A stretch of 64,000 bases of DNA from Pseudomonas serboccidentalis. Lineage in GTDB: Bacteria; Pseudomonadota; Gammaproteobacteria; Pseudomonadales; Pseudomonadaceae. Position numbers and translations under genes: made by a program. The stretch covers positions 4,045,019 to 4,109,018 of the forward strand of contig NZ_CP101655.1 in assembly GCF_028830055.1 (NCBI RefSeq). The letters are read 5' to 3'. The notes beneath the pieces are model-generated. The model was given only the letters and a program-made list of their open reading frames with translations. It was not told where the DNA came from and searched no databases. This document shows, piece after piece, positions 25,670 to 34,383 of this stretch. Each line of letters begins with the position of its first letter. The first letter of the stretch is position 1.

Positions 25670-26658
25670 TGCGATTCCTTGGCAAAGGCTTGCAGCGCCT
25701 GTTCGAGGCGCGCTTCTTCAGCCGCGTTGGCCGGCAAGCCGAAACGCAGACTGCTGTTGTGGGTGAAGATGCGCAGGAGGATGCCGCGTCGGGCCATGAA
25801 TTCGTGCAGCGCAGGCGCGTGCTCGGTGATCAGCCACTGAAACAGTGCGCAGCCGCCCTGGGGTTTGAAGCCGTAGCGTTCCAGCAGCAGCGCCAGACGC
25901 TCGCTGGCCGCTTCGCTGCGAATGCGCTGGCGGGTGTGCGCCTCGGTGTCTTGCAGACAGGCCTGCCCGAGCACCCGCGTCGGCCCGCTCACCGCCCATG
26001 GCCCGACCTGTTCGGCGAGCAACCTCAGTAGCTTGCGCTCGGCCAGCACAAAGCCCAGCCGCACGCCGGCCAGACCGAAGAATTTGCCGAACGAGCGCAA
26101 CACGACCAGGCCGACTTGATGGGTGTGCGACGCCAGACTCAGGTGCGGCGTGTTGTCCATGAACGCCTCATCGACCACCAGCCAGCCGCCACGCTGGACC
26201 AGCCGCGCGTGCCAGTCGAGCAGCCGCGCCGGCGTCAGGCTCAGGCCCGTAGGATTGTTCGGGTTGACCACCACCAGCACGTCGAGGCTGTCGAGAAAGA
26301 ACTCGACTTCCTGCTCCAGCACTTCGCGCACGATGTAACCGCTGCGGCGCCAGGCTTCGGCGTGCTCGGCATAACACGGCGACAACACGCCGACCTTGCC
26401 AGCGCGGCGCAGACGCGGCAGCAACTGGATCGCCATTTGCGAACCGGCCACCGGCAGCACCTGGGAGGCGCCGTAGTAATCACACGCGGCCCGCTCCAGC
26501 CCGTCGTCGGTTTCCGGCAACCGCGCCCAGGCGCGCAACGGAATCTCCGGGACCGCAAACGGCCACGGCGCGAGGCCGCTGGACAGGTCGAGCCAGTCGG
26601 CCTCGGCAATCCCGTATTCGAGTGCCGCCTTGCGCAGCCGGCCACCGTGCTCAAGCAT
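25666..26658 (-). CDS. cobD: Threonine-phosphate decarboxylase
   Basis: A 330-residue PLP enzyme of the aspartate aminotransferase fold that makes (R)-1-aminopropan-2-ol O-phosphate, the linker between corrin ring and nucleotide loop. The PLP Lys is in [19 protein letters not shown] (about residues 185-203), and [12 protein letters not shown] is the cofactor-binding Asn loop. CobC is the P. denitrificans name. It overlaps cbiB upstream by eight bases and cobQ downstream by four, so it is in the middle of a translationally coupled set. Confidence 0.93.
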   Translation of the reverse strand: MLEHGGRLRKAALEYGIAEADWLDLSSGLAPWPFAVPEIPLRAWARLPETDDGLERAACDYYGASQVLPVAGSQMAIQLLPRLRRAGKVGVLSPCYAEHAEAWRRSGYIVREVLEQEVEFFLDSLDVLVVVNPNNPTGLSLTPARLLDWHARLVQRGGWLVVDEAFMDNTPHLSLASHTHQVGLVVLRSFGKFFGLAGVRLGFVLAERKLLRLLAEQVGPWAVSGPTRVLGQACLQDTEAHTRQRIRSEAASERLALLLERYGFKPQGGCALFQWLITEHAPALHEFMARRGILLRIFTHNSSLRFGLPANAAEEARLEQALQAFAKESQ

Positions 26659-27559
26659 AGAATTCAGCCCCCACGCAGAGAATCAGCAGCCATAACCATA
26701 CCCCGCGCTGGACCAATTGCCAGCCGCGATCAATCGATTCGGCATCCGCCGGCGCGCCTTCGCCCAGTTGCGGACGCTCGTGCAGTTCGCCGTGATAGAT
26801 CGCCGGGCCGCCCAACTCGACATTCAACGCCCCGGCGCCAGCAGCCATCACCGGACCTGCATTGGGGCTGTCCCATTTTGGCGCCTGGGTGCGCCAGCAT
26901 TTCCAGGCGAGCCGGGTGTTGCCCAGCAGCGCATAGGTCAGCGCCACCAGCCGTGCCGGAATGTAATTGAGTACGTCGTCGATTTTTGCCGCGCACCAGC
27001 CGAAGCGCTCGAAGCGTTCGTTGCGATAGCCCCACATCGCATCGAGCGTATTACTCAAGCGATAGAGCACCACACCCGGCGCACCGGCCACGACAAACCA
27101 GAACAGCGCGGCGAACACCGCATCACTGCCGTTTTCCAGCACCGATTCGGTGGCGGCACGGGCGACGGCGGTGCTGTCCAGTTCGCTGGTCTGGCGGCTG
27201 ACCAGATAACCGACGCGCTGGCGCGCCTCTTCCAGATCATCGCTGCGCAGGGCTTTGGCCACGGGTTCGACGTGTTCGCCAAGGCTGCGCATGCCGAGAG
27301 CGCAATACAACGCGAGAATCTCGACGATCCAGCCCACGTACGGCGCCCAGGAAAACGCCGTGGCGAGCAAGGTCAGCGGCAGCACCGCGATCACCCAGGC
27401 GGTAACCCCATGACTGCGCCAGCCGCGCCCGCCCGCATTGAAACGTCGCTCGATGCGCCCGGCAAAATTGCCGAACGCCACCAGCGGATGCCAGCGTTTC
27501 GGTTCACCCAGCAGCGCATCCAGCGCGACCGCAGCGACACTCAATAACGCCACACTCAT
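26651..27559 (-). CDS. cbiB: Adenosylcobinamide-phosphate synthase
   Basis: CbiB (CobD in P. denitrificans terms) joins aminopropanol phosphate to adenosylcobyric acid at the inner membrane. The 302-residue protein starts [20 protein letters not shown] with the family block [15 protein letters not shown], has about five hydrophobic helices, and contains RDDLEEAR-like and [14 protein letters not shown] blocks. GGGAG lies seven bases before the ATG at 27559, which overlaps the bluB stop as ATGA. The in-frame codon at 27574 has no ribosome site. Confidence 0.94.
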   Translation of the reverse strand: MSVALLSVAAVALDALLGEPKRWHPLVAFGNFAGRIERRFNAGGRGWRSHGVTAWVIAVLPLTLLATAFSWAPYVGWIVEILALYCALGMRSLGEHVEPVAKALRSDDLEEARQRVGYLVSRQTSELDSTAVARAATESVLENGSDAVFAALFWFVVAGAPGVVLYRLSNTLDAMWGYRNERFERFGWCAAKIDDVLNYIPARLVALTYALLGNTRLAWKCWRTQAPKWDSPNAGPVMAAGAGALNVELGGPAIYHGELHERPQLGEGAPADAESIDRGWQLVQRGVWLWLLILCVGAEFYA

Positions 27560-28206
27560 TGACTCACTCCCCAATAATTTTCATACAGCAACTCATTGAG
27601 CGGGCGCGCCTGCGTCCACCCTTCGAGCACCAGCATCGGCGCCGGATAGAATTCCTTGACCGGGCCCAGGCACAACACCGCCAGCGGCTTGGCCCCGGCC
27701 GGCAGTCGCAGCAGATCGGCCAGCGCCTGCGGCTCGAACAGCGACACCCAGCCCATACCCAGTCCTTCGGCACGGGACGCCAGCCACAGGTTCTGGATCG
27801 CGCAAGACAACGACGCCATGTCCATTTCCGGCAATGTGCGACGGCCGAATATGTGTTTCTCGCGATCATCCATCAGCGCCGCAACCAGCACTTCGGCGCA
27901 GTCGTTGATGCCTTCAACCTTGAGTTTCATGAACTCATCGCTGCGCTCGCCAAGGGCTTCGGCAGTGCGGACGCGTTCTTCTTCGACAAGGTTCTGGATC
28001 TGCCCACGCAGAGCGCGATCGCTGATACGGATGAAACGCCAGGGCTGCATCAGGCCGACGCTGGGTGCCTGATGCGCGGCTTCGAGCAGGCGGCGCAGCA
28101 GCTGCGGCTCGACCGTGCCACCGGTGAAGTGACGCATGTCGCGGCGTTCGGCGATGGCTCGGTAGACGGCTTGGCGCTCGGCCTCGGTAAATGCGTTGTC
28201 TGTCAT
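27556..28206 (-). CDS. bluB: 5,6-dimethylbenzimidazole synthase BluB
   Basis: A 216-residue flavin-dependent enzyme of the nitroreductase fold that breaks down reduced FMN with oxygen to make 5,6-dimethylbenzimidazole, the lower base of B12. Family blocks include [12 protein letters not shown] (about residues 21-32), [17 protein letters not shown] (about 44-60) and [17 protein letters not shown]. The ATG at 28206 is the first sensible start; reading further upstream would enter the repeat pair. Being in the operon with cobT, it lets the cell make the lower ligand aerobically. Confidence 0.93.
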   Translation of the reverse strand: MTDNAFTEAERQAVYRAIAERRDMRHFTGGTVEPQLLRRLLEAAHQAPSVGLMQPWRFIRISDRALRGQIQNLVEEERVRTAEALGERSDEFMKLKVEGINDCAEVLVAALMDDREKHIFGRRTLPEMDMASLSCAIQNLWLASRAEGLGMGWVSLFEPQALADLLRLPAGAKPLAVLCLGPVKEFYPAPMLVLEGWTQARPLNELLYENYWGVSQ

Positions 28207-28210
28207 GGCC

Positions 28211-28301
28211 TCTTCGCGAGCACGCTCGCTCCCACATTGGACGGGGTGCTTGCTCAAGAAACGCGATCCCCTGTGGGAGCGAGCTTGCTCGCGAAAGCGG
28301 C
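28211..28301. repeat. REP-like inverted pair overlapping the 3' end of cobB
   Basis: Facing copies TTCGCGAGCACGCTCGCTCC and TGTGGGAGCGAGCTTGCTCG (the AGCTT/ACGCT subtype). The right copy lies within the last codons of cobB: its reverse strand encodes most of the final 15 residues AAFASKLAPTGDRVS. The left copy ends four bases before the bluB start codon. Confidence 0.88.
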
Positions 28302-29603
28302 GTCACGGTCTGGCGCAAACAGTGCTGCGATAGCCGCAGGATTCGACGGAAAATAAAAATGCACGTAGGAAGCCGTCATCCGCCCTTCACGATAAACCGC
28401 CTCCGCCCCGCGCCCGCCGTTCGGGCTCAGGCCCCGGGCAATCGGCGTCAGTTCGGTGGTGGTCAGGGAGTGGTGATAGGTGTGGCCGCGCAGCGCGCCT
28501 TCCGGCAGATCCACTGCTTGCAGCGCCAGTGCCGCCAGCCGTTTTTGCATCACCGCATCACCGCGCAGCAGCCCGACCAGTTCGGCGCGGGTGCCTTCGA
28601 CATCGGTCAACGAGTCGAGCAGATACAGCATGCCGCCACACTCGGCGAGCAGCGGTTTGCCGGCCGCGTGGTGCGCACGGATCGCGTCGAGCATCGCGGT
28701 GTTTTGCGCCAACGCGACGTGGTGCAATTCCGGGTAACCGCCGGGCAGATACAGACTGTCGGCCTCGGGCAATTGCCTATCGCGGATCGGCGAGAAAAAA
28801 CTCAACTCGGCGCCCATCGCCCGCAGCAGGTCAAGGCTGGCGCCGTAGGTGAAAGCAAAGGCTTCATCGCGGGCGACGGCAATGCGCACACCTTCGAGCA
28901 ACGGTTCGGCACTGATCACTTCAGGCGCGGCGAATTCCACGGCCGGTGGCAGCGCTACCTCGCAACTGCTGGCCAGCGCTTCGGCGGCCGCGTCGAGACG
29001 CAGATCCAGATCATTGAGTTCACTGGCCTGCACCAGACCGAGGTGCCGGCTCGGCAACTCGATCCCGGTTTCGCGGGACAGCGCGCCGTACCAGCGCAAG
29101 CCTTCGGTGAGACTGCCTTCGAGCAATTGCGCATGGCGCAAGGTGCCGACGCGGTTGGCCAGCACGCCAGCGAACGGCAGGTCCGGCTGATAGCGCGCCA
29201 ACCCCAACGCCAACGCGCCAAAGGTCTGGGCCATGGCGGTGCCGTCGATCACACTGAGCACCGGCACACCAAAATGACGCGCCAGATCGGCACTCGACGG
29301 CGTGCCGTCGAACAGGCCCATCACGCCTTCAATCAGGATCAGATCCGCCTCGGCGGCGGCTTCCCACAGCAGGCGCCGACTTTCCTGTTCGCCGACCATC
29401 CACATGTCCAGCTGATACACCGGAGCACCGCTGGCGCGCTCGAGAATCATCGGGTCGAGGAAGTCCGGGCCGCACTTGAAGACGCGCACCTTGCGCCCTT
29501 GATTGCGATGCAAACGAGCCAGCGCCGCGGTAACGGTGGTCTTGCCCTGACCGGAGGCCGGCGCGGCGATCAGCACCGCCGGGCAGTGACGTGGCTGATT
29601 CAA
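28254..29603 (-). CDS. cobB: Hydrogenobyrinic/cobyrinic acid a,c-diamide synthase
   Basis: CobB amidates the a and c side chains of the corrin acid with glutamine and ATP. The 449-residue protein has an N-terminal nucleotide site IAAPASGQGKTTVTAALARL (about residues 13-32) and a C-terminal glutamine amidotransferase domain with the nucleophile Cys in PLLAECGGMLYLLDSL (near residue 330). The start codon is TTG at 29603, overlapping the cobO stop (TTGA), with AAGG about nine bases upstream; no ATG or GTG fits better. The C-terminal tail is encoded by a repeat copy, so it is probably a recent extension. Confidence 0.94.
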   Translation of the reverse strand: MNQPRHCPAVLIAAPASGQGKTTVTAALARLHRNQGRKVRVFKCGPDFLDPMILERASGAPVYQLDMWMVGEQESRRLLWEAAAEADLILIEGVMGLFDGTPSSADLARHFGVPVLSVIDGTAMAQTFGALALGLARYQPDLPFAGVLANRVGTLRHAQLLEGSLTEGLRWYGALSRETGIELPSRHLGLVQASELNDLDLRLDAAAEALASSCEVALPPAVEFAAPEVISAEPLLEGVRIAVARDEAFAFTYGASLDLLRAMGAELSFFSPIRDRQLPEADSLYLPGGYPELHHVALAQNTAMLDAIRAHHAAGKPLLAECGGMLYLLDSLTDVEGTRAELVGLLRGDAVMQKRLAALALQAVDLPEGALRGHTYHHSLTTTELTPIARGLSPNGGRGAEAVYREGRMTASYVHFYFPSNPAAIAALFAPDRDAAFASKLAPTGDRVS

Positions 29604-30211
29604 AGTTCGACGCCTTTCTGCGCTTTGATGCCGGCCTGAAAGGCGTGTTTGAGCATGCCCATTTCGGTGACGGTGTCACCCATTTCGATCATTTCCGGCT
29701 TCGCCGCACGACCGGTGACGATCACATGCTGCATCGGTGGACGCGCCTGCAGGTCACTGAGCACCTGGTCCAGATCGAGGTAGCCGTGCTTGAGGGCGAT
29801 GTTCAGTTCATCCAGCACCACCAGGCCGATCGACGGATCGCGCAGCAGTTCGCGGGACACTGCCCACGCGGCTTCAGCGGCAGCGATGTCACGCTGGCGG
29901 TCCTGGGTTTCCCAGGTGAAGCCCTCACCCATCACGTGAAAGCGCACTTGTTCCGGGAAGCGGCGGAAGAACAGTTCTTCGCCGGTGCTGTTGCGGCCCT
30001 TGATGAACTGCACCACACCGCACTGCATGCCGTGACCCATCGCGCGGGCGAGCATGCCGAACGCCGAGCTGCTTTTGCCTTTGCCGTTGCCGGTCAACAC
30101 CAGCACCAGGCCGCACTCGTCAGGCGAATTGGCAATACGTTCGTCGATCACGGCTTTTTTGCGCTGCATACGCGCCAGATGGCGTTCGTCACGCTCGGGG
30201 GAATCGGTCAT
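29600..30211 (-). CDS. cobO: Corrinoid adenosyltransferase
   Basis: A 203-residue CobA/CobO/BtuR-type ATP:corrinoid adenosyltransferase that attaches the adenosyl group to cob(I)yrinic acid a,c-diamide or salvaged corrinoids. The P-loop is VLTGNGKGKSSSAFGML (about residues 38-54), and VVLDELNIALKHGYLD is the Walker B and corrinoid-facing region. The ATG at 30211 follows GGAGAG by seven bases. It is the first gene of the operon and is preceded by a cobalamin riboswitch and an attenuator hairpin. Confidence 0.95.
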   Translation of the reverse strand: MTDSPERDERHLARMQRKKAVIDERIANSPDECGLVLVLTGNGKGKSSSAFGMLARAMGHGMQCGVVQFIKGRNSTGEELFFRRFPEQVRFHVMGEGFTWETQDRQRDIAAAEAAWAVSRELLRDPSIGLVVLDELNIALKHGYLDLDQVLSDLQARPPMQHVIVTGRAAKPEMIEMGDTVTEMGMLKHAFQAGIKAQKGVEL

Positions 30212-30266
30212 GGGGGAGCTCTCCGTTGAGGCTGGATAACGGCGGGCAGGCACAAGAATAGACGGC

Positions 30267-30296
30267 AAAAAGCCTGGCATCGCCCACCGTGATGCC
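30267..30296 (-). terminator. Probable attenuator between B12 riboswitch and cobO
   Basis: On the minus strand GGCATC, a nine-base loop, GATGCC, AGGC, then TTTTT. A bulged extension (AGC with GCT) lengthens the stem. It starts about 12 bases after the riboswitch core and ends 56 bases before the cobO ATG, so it could be the expression platform that stops transcription when B12 is bound. Confidence 0.55.
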
Positions 30297-30307
30297 GCTG
30301 GATGGAT

Positions 30308-30508
30308 CAGGCCGGTCTCCGGGCTCATGAGCAGCGAATCGCCTGGCTGCGCGCCTTCCCGCTTCTTGCGAGGCAGTGGCTCAAGGCGCAGCTTTTACTC
30401 ATTTACCGTTGCGGGGGCAGCGCCGGGATCGTGATCGTTCTTCACCTGAAGACAACCCTCACCGGCTTCCCTGTTTCACTCTGTCGACACACGTCACAGA
30501 GCACCTGA
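30308..30508 (-). promoter_or_regulatory. Cobalamin riboswitch
   Basis: About 200 bases of minus-strand leader with the cobalamin aptamer pattern: GGTGCTCTGTGAC at the 5' side, GGGAAGCCGGTGAGG, the CCGGCGCTGCCCCCGCAACGG core piece (written here as GCTGCCCCCGCAACGG), the B12 box GAGCCACTGCCTCG near 30373-30383, and AGCCCGGAGACCGGCC at the 3' side (30309-30324). All elements come in the expected order. It lies ahead of cobO, so it should repress the whole cob operon when adenosylcobalamin is plentiful. Confidence 0.95.
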
Positions 30509-30687
30509 AACAAGCCGCGAAGGTTAGAGGGTTGGGGGTGGAGCGTCAATTAAAGAGGGGGCCATCGGGCGAATAACTGCCGTCGATCAATTATCTGACG
30601 CCAATCTTGTGCCACACTGGAACAAGTGATATCAAAGAGCCATGCTTTTGATTGAAAAAGCACATCACAACAATAAGGATGATGACG

Positions 30688-31272
30688 ATGCAAGGCATGA
30701 TCATCAGCAACCCGCGCCTGGAATTTCTGCGCCCGGTGCTTGAGCGCTGGTTTGACTGTATCGACCGCTACAACGCCGTACGCGGCGACAACGACACGCC
30801 TTACTGGCATGACGAGAAAGCCAATCTCGGATTGCTCTCCGCTGCGGCATGGATGGCCGAACTGGTGACCCTTTGCGACACCGCTACTCGCAAACAGAAC
30901 GAGGACGGCGAGCGCAATGCCCGCGCCGATCTGTTCCTCGCCGGGGCCGAAGACCGCGCCTATATTCAGGCTACCCAGCGCTGGCCGCGGGTCAGCAACC
31001 TGAACCTGACCCAGGCCCTGCTAGACATTACCAGCGATGCCAAACGCATCAGCTTTGCCAGCGATCTCAAGCTCGGCTGCCTGTTCGTCGCGCCGCAAAA
31101 GGCTCAGCACAGCGCCAGCCCCGAAGAGCTGCAGGACATGGTCGACGACCTGCAAAAGGAACACACCTGCGCTGTCGCCTGGTATTTCCCCTACGCCTAC
31201 CGCAAGTTGCGCAGCGAAGCCGGCAACTACCATCCCGGCATCGCCGTGCTGTTCAAAGAGGCCCGTGGCTGA
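30688..31272 (+). CDS. Conserved hypothetical soluble protein
   Basis: A 194-residue protein of unknown function, beginning [20 protein letters not shown]. It looks soluble and helical, with tryptophans at [20 protein letters not shown], a middle [20 protein letters not shown], and a C-terminal [21 protein letters not shown] recognise no enzyme motif. The ATG at 30688 is chosen since AAGGA lies eight bases upstream, in preference to in-frame codons at 30652-30682. It is divergent from the cob operon and 64 bases upstream of a lipoprotein gene on the same strand. Confidence 0.8.
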   Translation: MQGMIISNPRLEFLRPVLERWFDCIDRYNAVRGDNDTPYWHDEKANLGLLSAAAWMAELVTLCDTATRKQNEDGERNARADLFLAGAEDRAYIQATQRWPRVSNLNLTQALLDITSDAKRISFASDLKLGCLFVAPQKAQHSASPEELQDMVDDLQKEHTCAVAWYFPYAYRKLRSEAGNYHPGIAVLFKEARG

Positions 31273-31336
31273 GCGGTTGAACCATCGGGGGCGCAAACTC
31301 CTCTATGATGAGCATGCATTCATAGGGAGATCAGTA

Positions 31337-32650
31337 ATGCGCAAAACCCAACTCGCTTTCGTCATCGCCCTCGCCGGAGGGCTCACCGCCTGCGGTGAAT
31401 CCTCCAGCCTGCAGGTTTCCGACGGCACCGGCCCGTCGCCGAAGCTGCCTGAACCGAACAAAACCCTGATCCCGACGGTTAACATCGCCCCGGCGGTCGG
31501 TTGGCCCGCCGGCGGCAAACCGACTGCGGCAGCGGGTACGCAAGTGACCGCATTTGCCGAAGGCCTCGACCATCCGCGCTGGCTCTACGTGCTGCCCAAC
31601 GGTGACGTGCTGGTGGCGGAGACCAACGCCCCGCCCAAACCCGACGACAACAGCGGCATTCGCGGCTGGGTGTCGAAGAAAGTCATGAGCAAGGCCGGCG
31701 CCGGCGTGCCGAGCCCGAATCGCATCACCCTGCTGCGCGATGCCGATCACGACGGCGTGGCCGAAACCCGCACAGTGTTTCTGCAGAATCTCAATTCGCC
31801 GTTCGGCATGACCTTGGTCGGCAATGACCTGTACGTCGCCGACACCGACCGCCTGCTGCGCTTCCACTACGAGCCAGGCGCTACCGAGATCAAGACACAA
31901 CCGATCAAAGTCACCGACCTGCCGGGCGGCACGCTGAACCATCACTGGACCAAGAACGTCATTGCCAGCAAGGACGGCAGCAAGCTGTATGTCACCGTCG
32001 GCTCGAACAGCAACGTCGGCGAAAACGGTCTGGATAAAGAGGAAGGTCGCGCCGCGATCTGGGAAGTGGAGCGGGCCACCGGCAATCACCGGATCTTCGC
32101 CTCGGGCATCCGTAACCCCAACGGCCTGGCATGGGAACCCACCACGGGTGCGCTATGGACGGCGGTCAACGAGCGTGACGAAATCGGCAGCGACCTGGTG
32201 CCGGACTACATCACCTCGGTCAAGGACGGCGGCTTCTATGGCTGGCCATTCAGCTATTACGGCCAGCACGTGGATGTGCGTGTGAAGCCACAAAATCCCG
32301 ACCTGGTGGCCAAGGCCATCGCGCCGGACTACGCCGTAGGCCCGCACACCGCCTCGCTGGGCCTGACTTTCGCCGAAGGCAACAGCCTGCCGGCGCAATT
32401 CAAGGAAGGCGCGTTCATCGGCCAGCACGGTTCATGGAACCGCAAACCGCACAGTGGCTATAAAGTGATTTTCGTACCGTTCGCCGCCGGCAAACCGAAC
32501 GGAACGCCGGTGGATGTGCTGACCGGCTTCCTCGACAAGGACGAGAACGCCCTGGGCCGCCCGGTAGGCGTGGTGATCGACCAGCAAGGTGGCTTGCTGG
32601 TGGCTGATGATGTGGGGAACAAGGTGTGGCGGGTTTCGTCCGCCAAGTAA
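31337..32650 (+). CDS. L-sorbosone dehydrogenase-like (PQQ-type beta-propeller) lipoprotein
   Basis: A 437-residue exported protein. A lipoprotein signal is clear: [19 protein letters not shown] with the lipidated Cys at residue 19, so it is anchored in a periplasm-facing membrane. The mature part is a six-blade beta-propeller of the glucose/sorbosone dehydrogenase family, with blocks [35 protein letters not shown] (about residues 253-267) and [17 protein letters not shown]. It is thought to oxidise sugars or alcohols with PQQ, but the family is poorly characterised. AGGGAG precedes the start. It converges on an NlpC/P60 gene across a repeat pair. Confidence 0.88.
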   Translation: MRKTQLAFVIALAGGLTACGESSSLQVSDGTGPSPKLPEPNKTLIPTVNIAPAVGWPAGGKPTAAAGTQVTAFAEGLDHPRWLYVLPNGDVLVAETNAPPKPDDNSGIRGWVSKKVMSKAGAGVPSPNRITLLRDADHDGVAETRTVFLQNLNSPFGMTLVGNDLYVADTDRLLRFHYEPGATEIKTQPIKVTDLPGGTLNHHWTKNVIASKDGSKLYVTVGSNSNVGENGLDKEEGRAAIWEVERATGNHRIFASGIRNPNGLAWEPTTGALWTAVNERDEIGSDLVPDYITSVKDGGFYGWPFSYYGQHVDVRVKPQNPDLVAKAIAPDYAVGPHTASLGLTFAEGNSLPAQFKEGAFIGQHGSWNRKPHSGYKVIFVPFAAGKPNGTPVDVLTGFLDKDENALGRPVGVVIDQQGGLLVADDVGNKVWRVSSAK

Positions 32651-32672
32651 CTTTTGCCTGCCCCTAAACAAC

Positions 32673-32762
32673 TGTAGGAGTGAGCCTGCTCGCGATGACG
32701 GTCGATCAATCAACATTGATGTTGAATGTGACACTGTCATCGCGAGCAGGCTCACTCCTACA
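32673..32762. repeat. REP-like inverted pair, type A, between convergent genes
   Basis: Left copy TGTAGGAGTGAGCCTGCTCG and right copy CGAGCAGGCTCACTCCTACA with about 38 bases between. It occupies most of the gap between the sorbosone-dehydrogenase-like gene and the NlpC/P60 gene, which converge. Confidence 0.9.
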
Positions 32763-32783
32763 TTGGATTGTGAGCAATTTGAA

Positions 32784-33320
32784 TTACGGGTTATGCGCCA
32801 GATGTTCCGGCTGCAGTACCCGCTTGGCACTCAGATACGCTTTCTGCCAATAAGCCTTCGACAGGCTGTCCAGCTTCACCGTGCCGCCAGTTGCCGGCGC
32901 ATGCACGAAGCGCCCTTCACCGACATAGATCCCCGCATGACTGACCTGCGAGCCGCCATTGGTGGCGAAGAAAATCAGGTCACCGGTCTGCAAGCCTTCC
33001 TTGCCGACATTCGGCGCCTGCATCACGATCATCTCGCGAGTCGAGCGCGGCAGGCTGATACCCGCCGCATCGCGGTAGACGAAACCGATCAGGCCACTGC
33101 AATCAAACCCCGAGTCTGGCGTGTTGCCGCCCCAGCGATAAGGCGTACCGACCAGGCCGAGTGCGCGAAACAACACGTCTTCAGCCGCGGGCGAGAATGA
33201 TTGAGAAGGTCCGAACACCACCGGGGCCCGTACCACTGGCGCAGGCGGCGGTGTACGACTGGCGCAGGCGCTGAGCAGCGCTGCGAAGAAGATCAAAGCA
33301 AGGCGGGCCGACATCGTCAT
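32784..33320 (-). CDS. NlpC/P60-family lipoprotein, copy 1
   Basis: A 178-residue cell-wall hydrolase of the C40 cysteine peptidase family, which cuts peptidoglycan stem peptides. A lipoprotein signal is visible (LALIFFAALLSACASRT). The catalytic domain has Cys in NTPDSGFDCSGLIGFVYRDA, then PRSTREMIV, GDLIFFATNGG and the catalytic His in VSHAGIYVGEGRFVHAPA. The start at 33320 is preceded by AGGA; MSAR at 33314 is another option. A terminator in the leader isolates it from copy 2 upstream on the same strand. Confidence 0.9.
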   Translation of the reverse strand: MTMSARLALIFFAALLSACASRTPPPAPVVRAPVVFGPSQSFSPAAEDVLFRALGLVGTPYRWGGNTPDSGFDCSGLIGFVYRDAAGISLPRSTREMIVMQAPNVGKEGLQTGDLIFFATNGGSQVSHAGIYVGEGRFVHAPATGGTVKLDSLSKAYWQKAYLSAKRVLQPEHLAHNP

Positions 33321-33374
33321 AAGCAGAACATCCTGATCTGGCTGCGGCTTTCTCTGCCGGATGGACAGAAAACA

Positions 33375-33408
33375 AAACCGCCTGCGGAGCACGCAGGCGG
33401 TTTGCCAT
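33375..33408 (-). terminator. Rho-independent terminator between the two NlpC/P60 genes
   Basis: Perfect 12-base arms AAACCGCCTGCG and CGCAGGCGGTTT around a five-base loop, followed on the minus strand by TGTTTT. It should end the transcript of the upstream NlpC/P60 gene. Confidence 0.85.
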
Positions 33409-33540
33409 CAATATAGATACAGGATTCTAGCGGCTATACGACAAACTTCAAGTAAGACTTTAACTTCACCTTGTAAAGTCTAGGTCTACTCCGTTGCCGA
33501 GGGCCGTTTTTGTCGCCACGGACGTGGCGACAACGGGGAA

Positions 33541-34158
33541 TTACTTGCGAGCAGTGACCATGGTCGGGGCCATCGCGAGGGCGCGCTTGGCTTCGATGAA
33601 GGTCTTGCTCCAGTAGCTGTCACCCAGGCTGTCGATGCGAACACCGCCGCTGCGACGACTGCTGGAGTGAATGAACTGGTTGTCACCCAGGTAGATCCCG
33701 GCGTGACTCACACGACCGCGACGACCATTGGTGGCGAAGAACAGCAGATCACCTGGCTCAAGGTTGCCGCGTGAGACCAGAGGGGCATCCACGTTGATCA
33801 TTTCGCGGGTGGAGCGCGGCAGATTCATGCCGGCTTCTTCGCGGAACAGGTAACCGATGAAACCGCTGCAGTCGAAACCGGCCTCAGAGGTACCGCCGAA
33901 ACGGTAACGGGTACCGATCAGGGACATGCCGCGTTCGAGGATGCTGTCGGCCAGAACCGGAAGCTCGTAAGGCTTCTTGCCGTTGAAATCGGCGAGTTCT
34001 TTTTCGGTGGCCAGCTCTTCCTGATAAATAACGGAAGACTGGGCAGTGGCAGAATTTTTAACCTGTTGAGGCTGCTCTTGAACTGGAGAATGAGCAGCAC
34101 AACCGAACAACAGGGTGACAAGTGCGAGAGGCACGAGGGGTGCGAAGCGATTTAGCAT
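33541..34158 (-). CDS. NlpC/P60-family lipoprotein, copy 2
   Basis: A 205-residue paralogue of the next gene downstream. The lipoprotein signal ends LALVTLLFGCAAHS, and a 50-residue linker precedes the C40 domain: Cys in SEAGFDCSGFIGYLFREEAG, then PRSTREMINV, GDLLFFATNGRRGR and His in VSHAGIYLGDNQFIH. It probably trims peptidoglycan peptides from the outer membrane side. I use the ATG at 34158; a GTG six bases earlier is possible. A stem GTCGCCACG/CGTGGCGAC (about 33510-33532) follows the stop. Confidence 0.9.
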   Translation of the reverse strand: MLNRFAPLVPLALVTLLFGCAAHSPVQEQPQQVKNSATAQSSVIYQEELATEKELADFNGKKPYELPVLADSILERGMSLIGTRYRFGGTSEAGFDCSGFIGYLFREEAGMNLPRSTREMINVDAPLVSRGNLEPGDLLFFATNGRRGRVSHAGIYLGDNQFIHSSSRRSGGVRIDSLGDSYWSKTFIEAKRALAMAPTMVTARK

Positions 34159-34383
34159 GGGCACGACCGTGGCTGAAGTTGTAAAGAAGCCGAGACTATG
34201 CCCGCTATCGGCCTCATTTGCAAATTCAATCGATCTTTTTGTGACTTCCCGGTTTCTCGTTTACATCTAAGCGCTTAAGCCCATTTGAATCGATACGCGG
34301 TCTGCACACTGTGCGGAAAAGCGGATTTTCTGGCGCCTGAAATATGTCAAAGGCGGCTGCAAGCCCCGTATTTCAAGGGCTGA

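Noticed and set aside
31037..31336. Upstream extension of the sorbosone-dehydrogenase-like gene into the preceding gene
   Set aside because: The frame is open, but a clear ribosome site and lipoprotein signal start at 31337, and the upstream part overlaps another gene in a different frame.
33453..33481. Inverted repeat AGACTTTA / TAAAGTCT as a regulatory operator or terminator
   Set aside because: Only eight bases per arm, AT-rich, no T run, in a gap already explained by the terminator; too weak to call.
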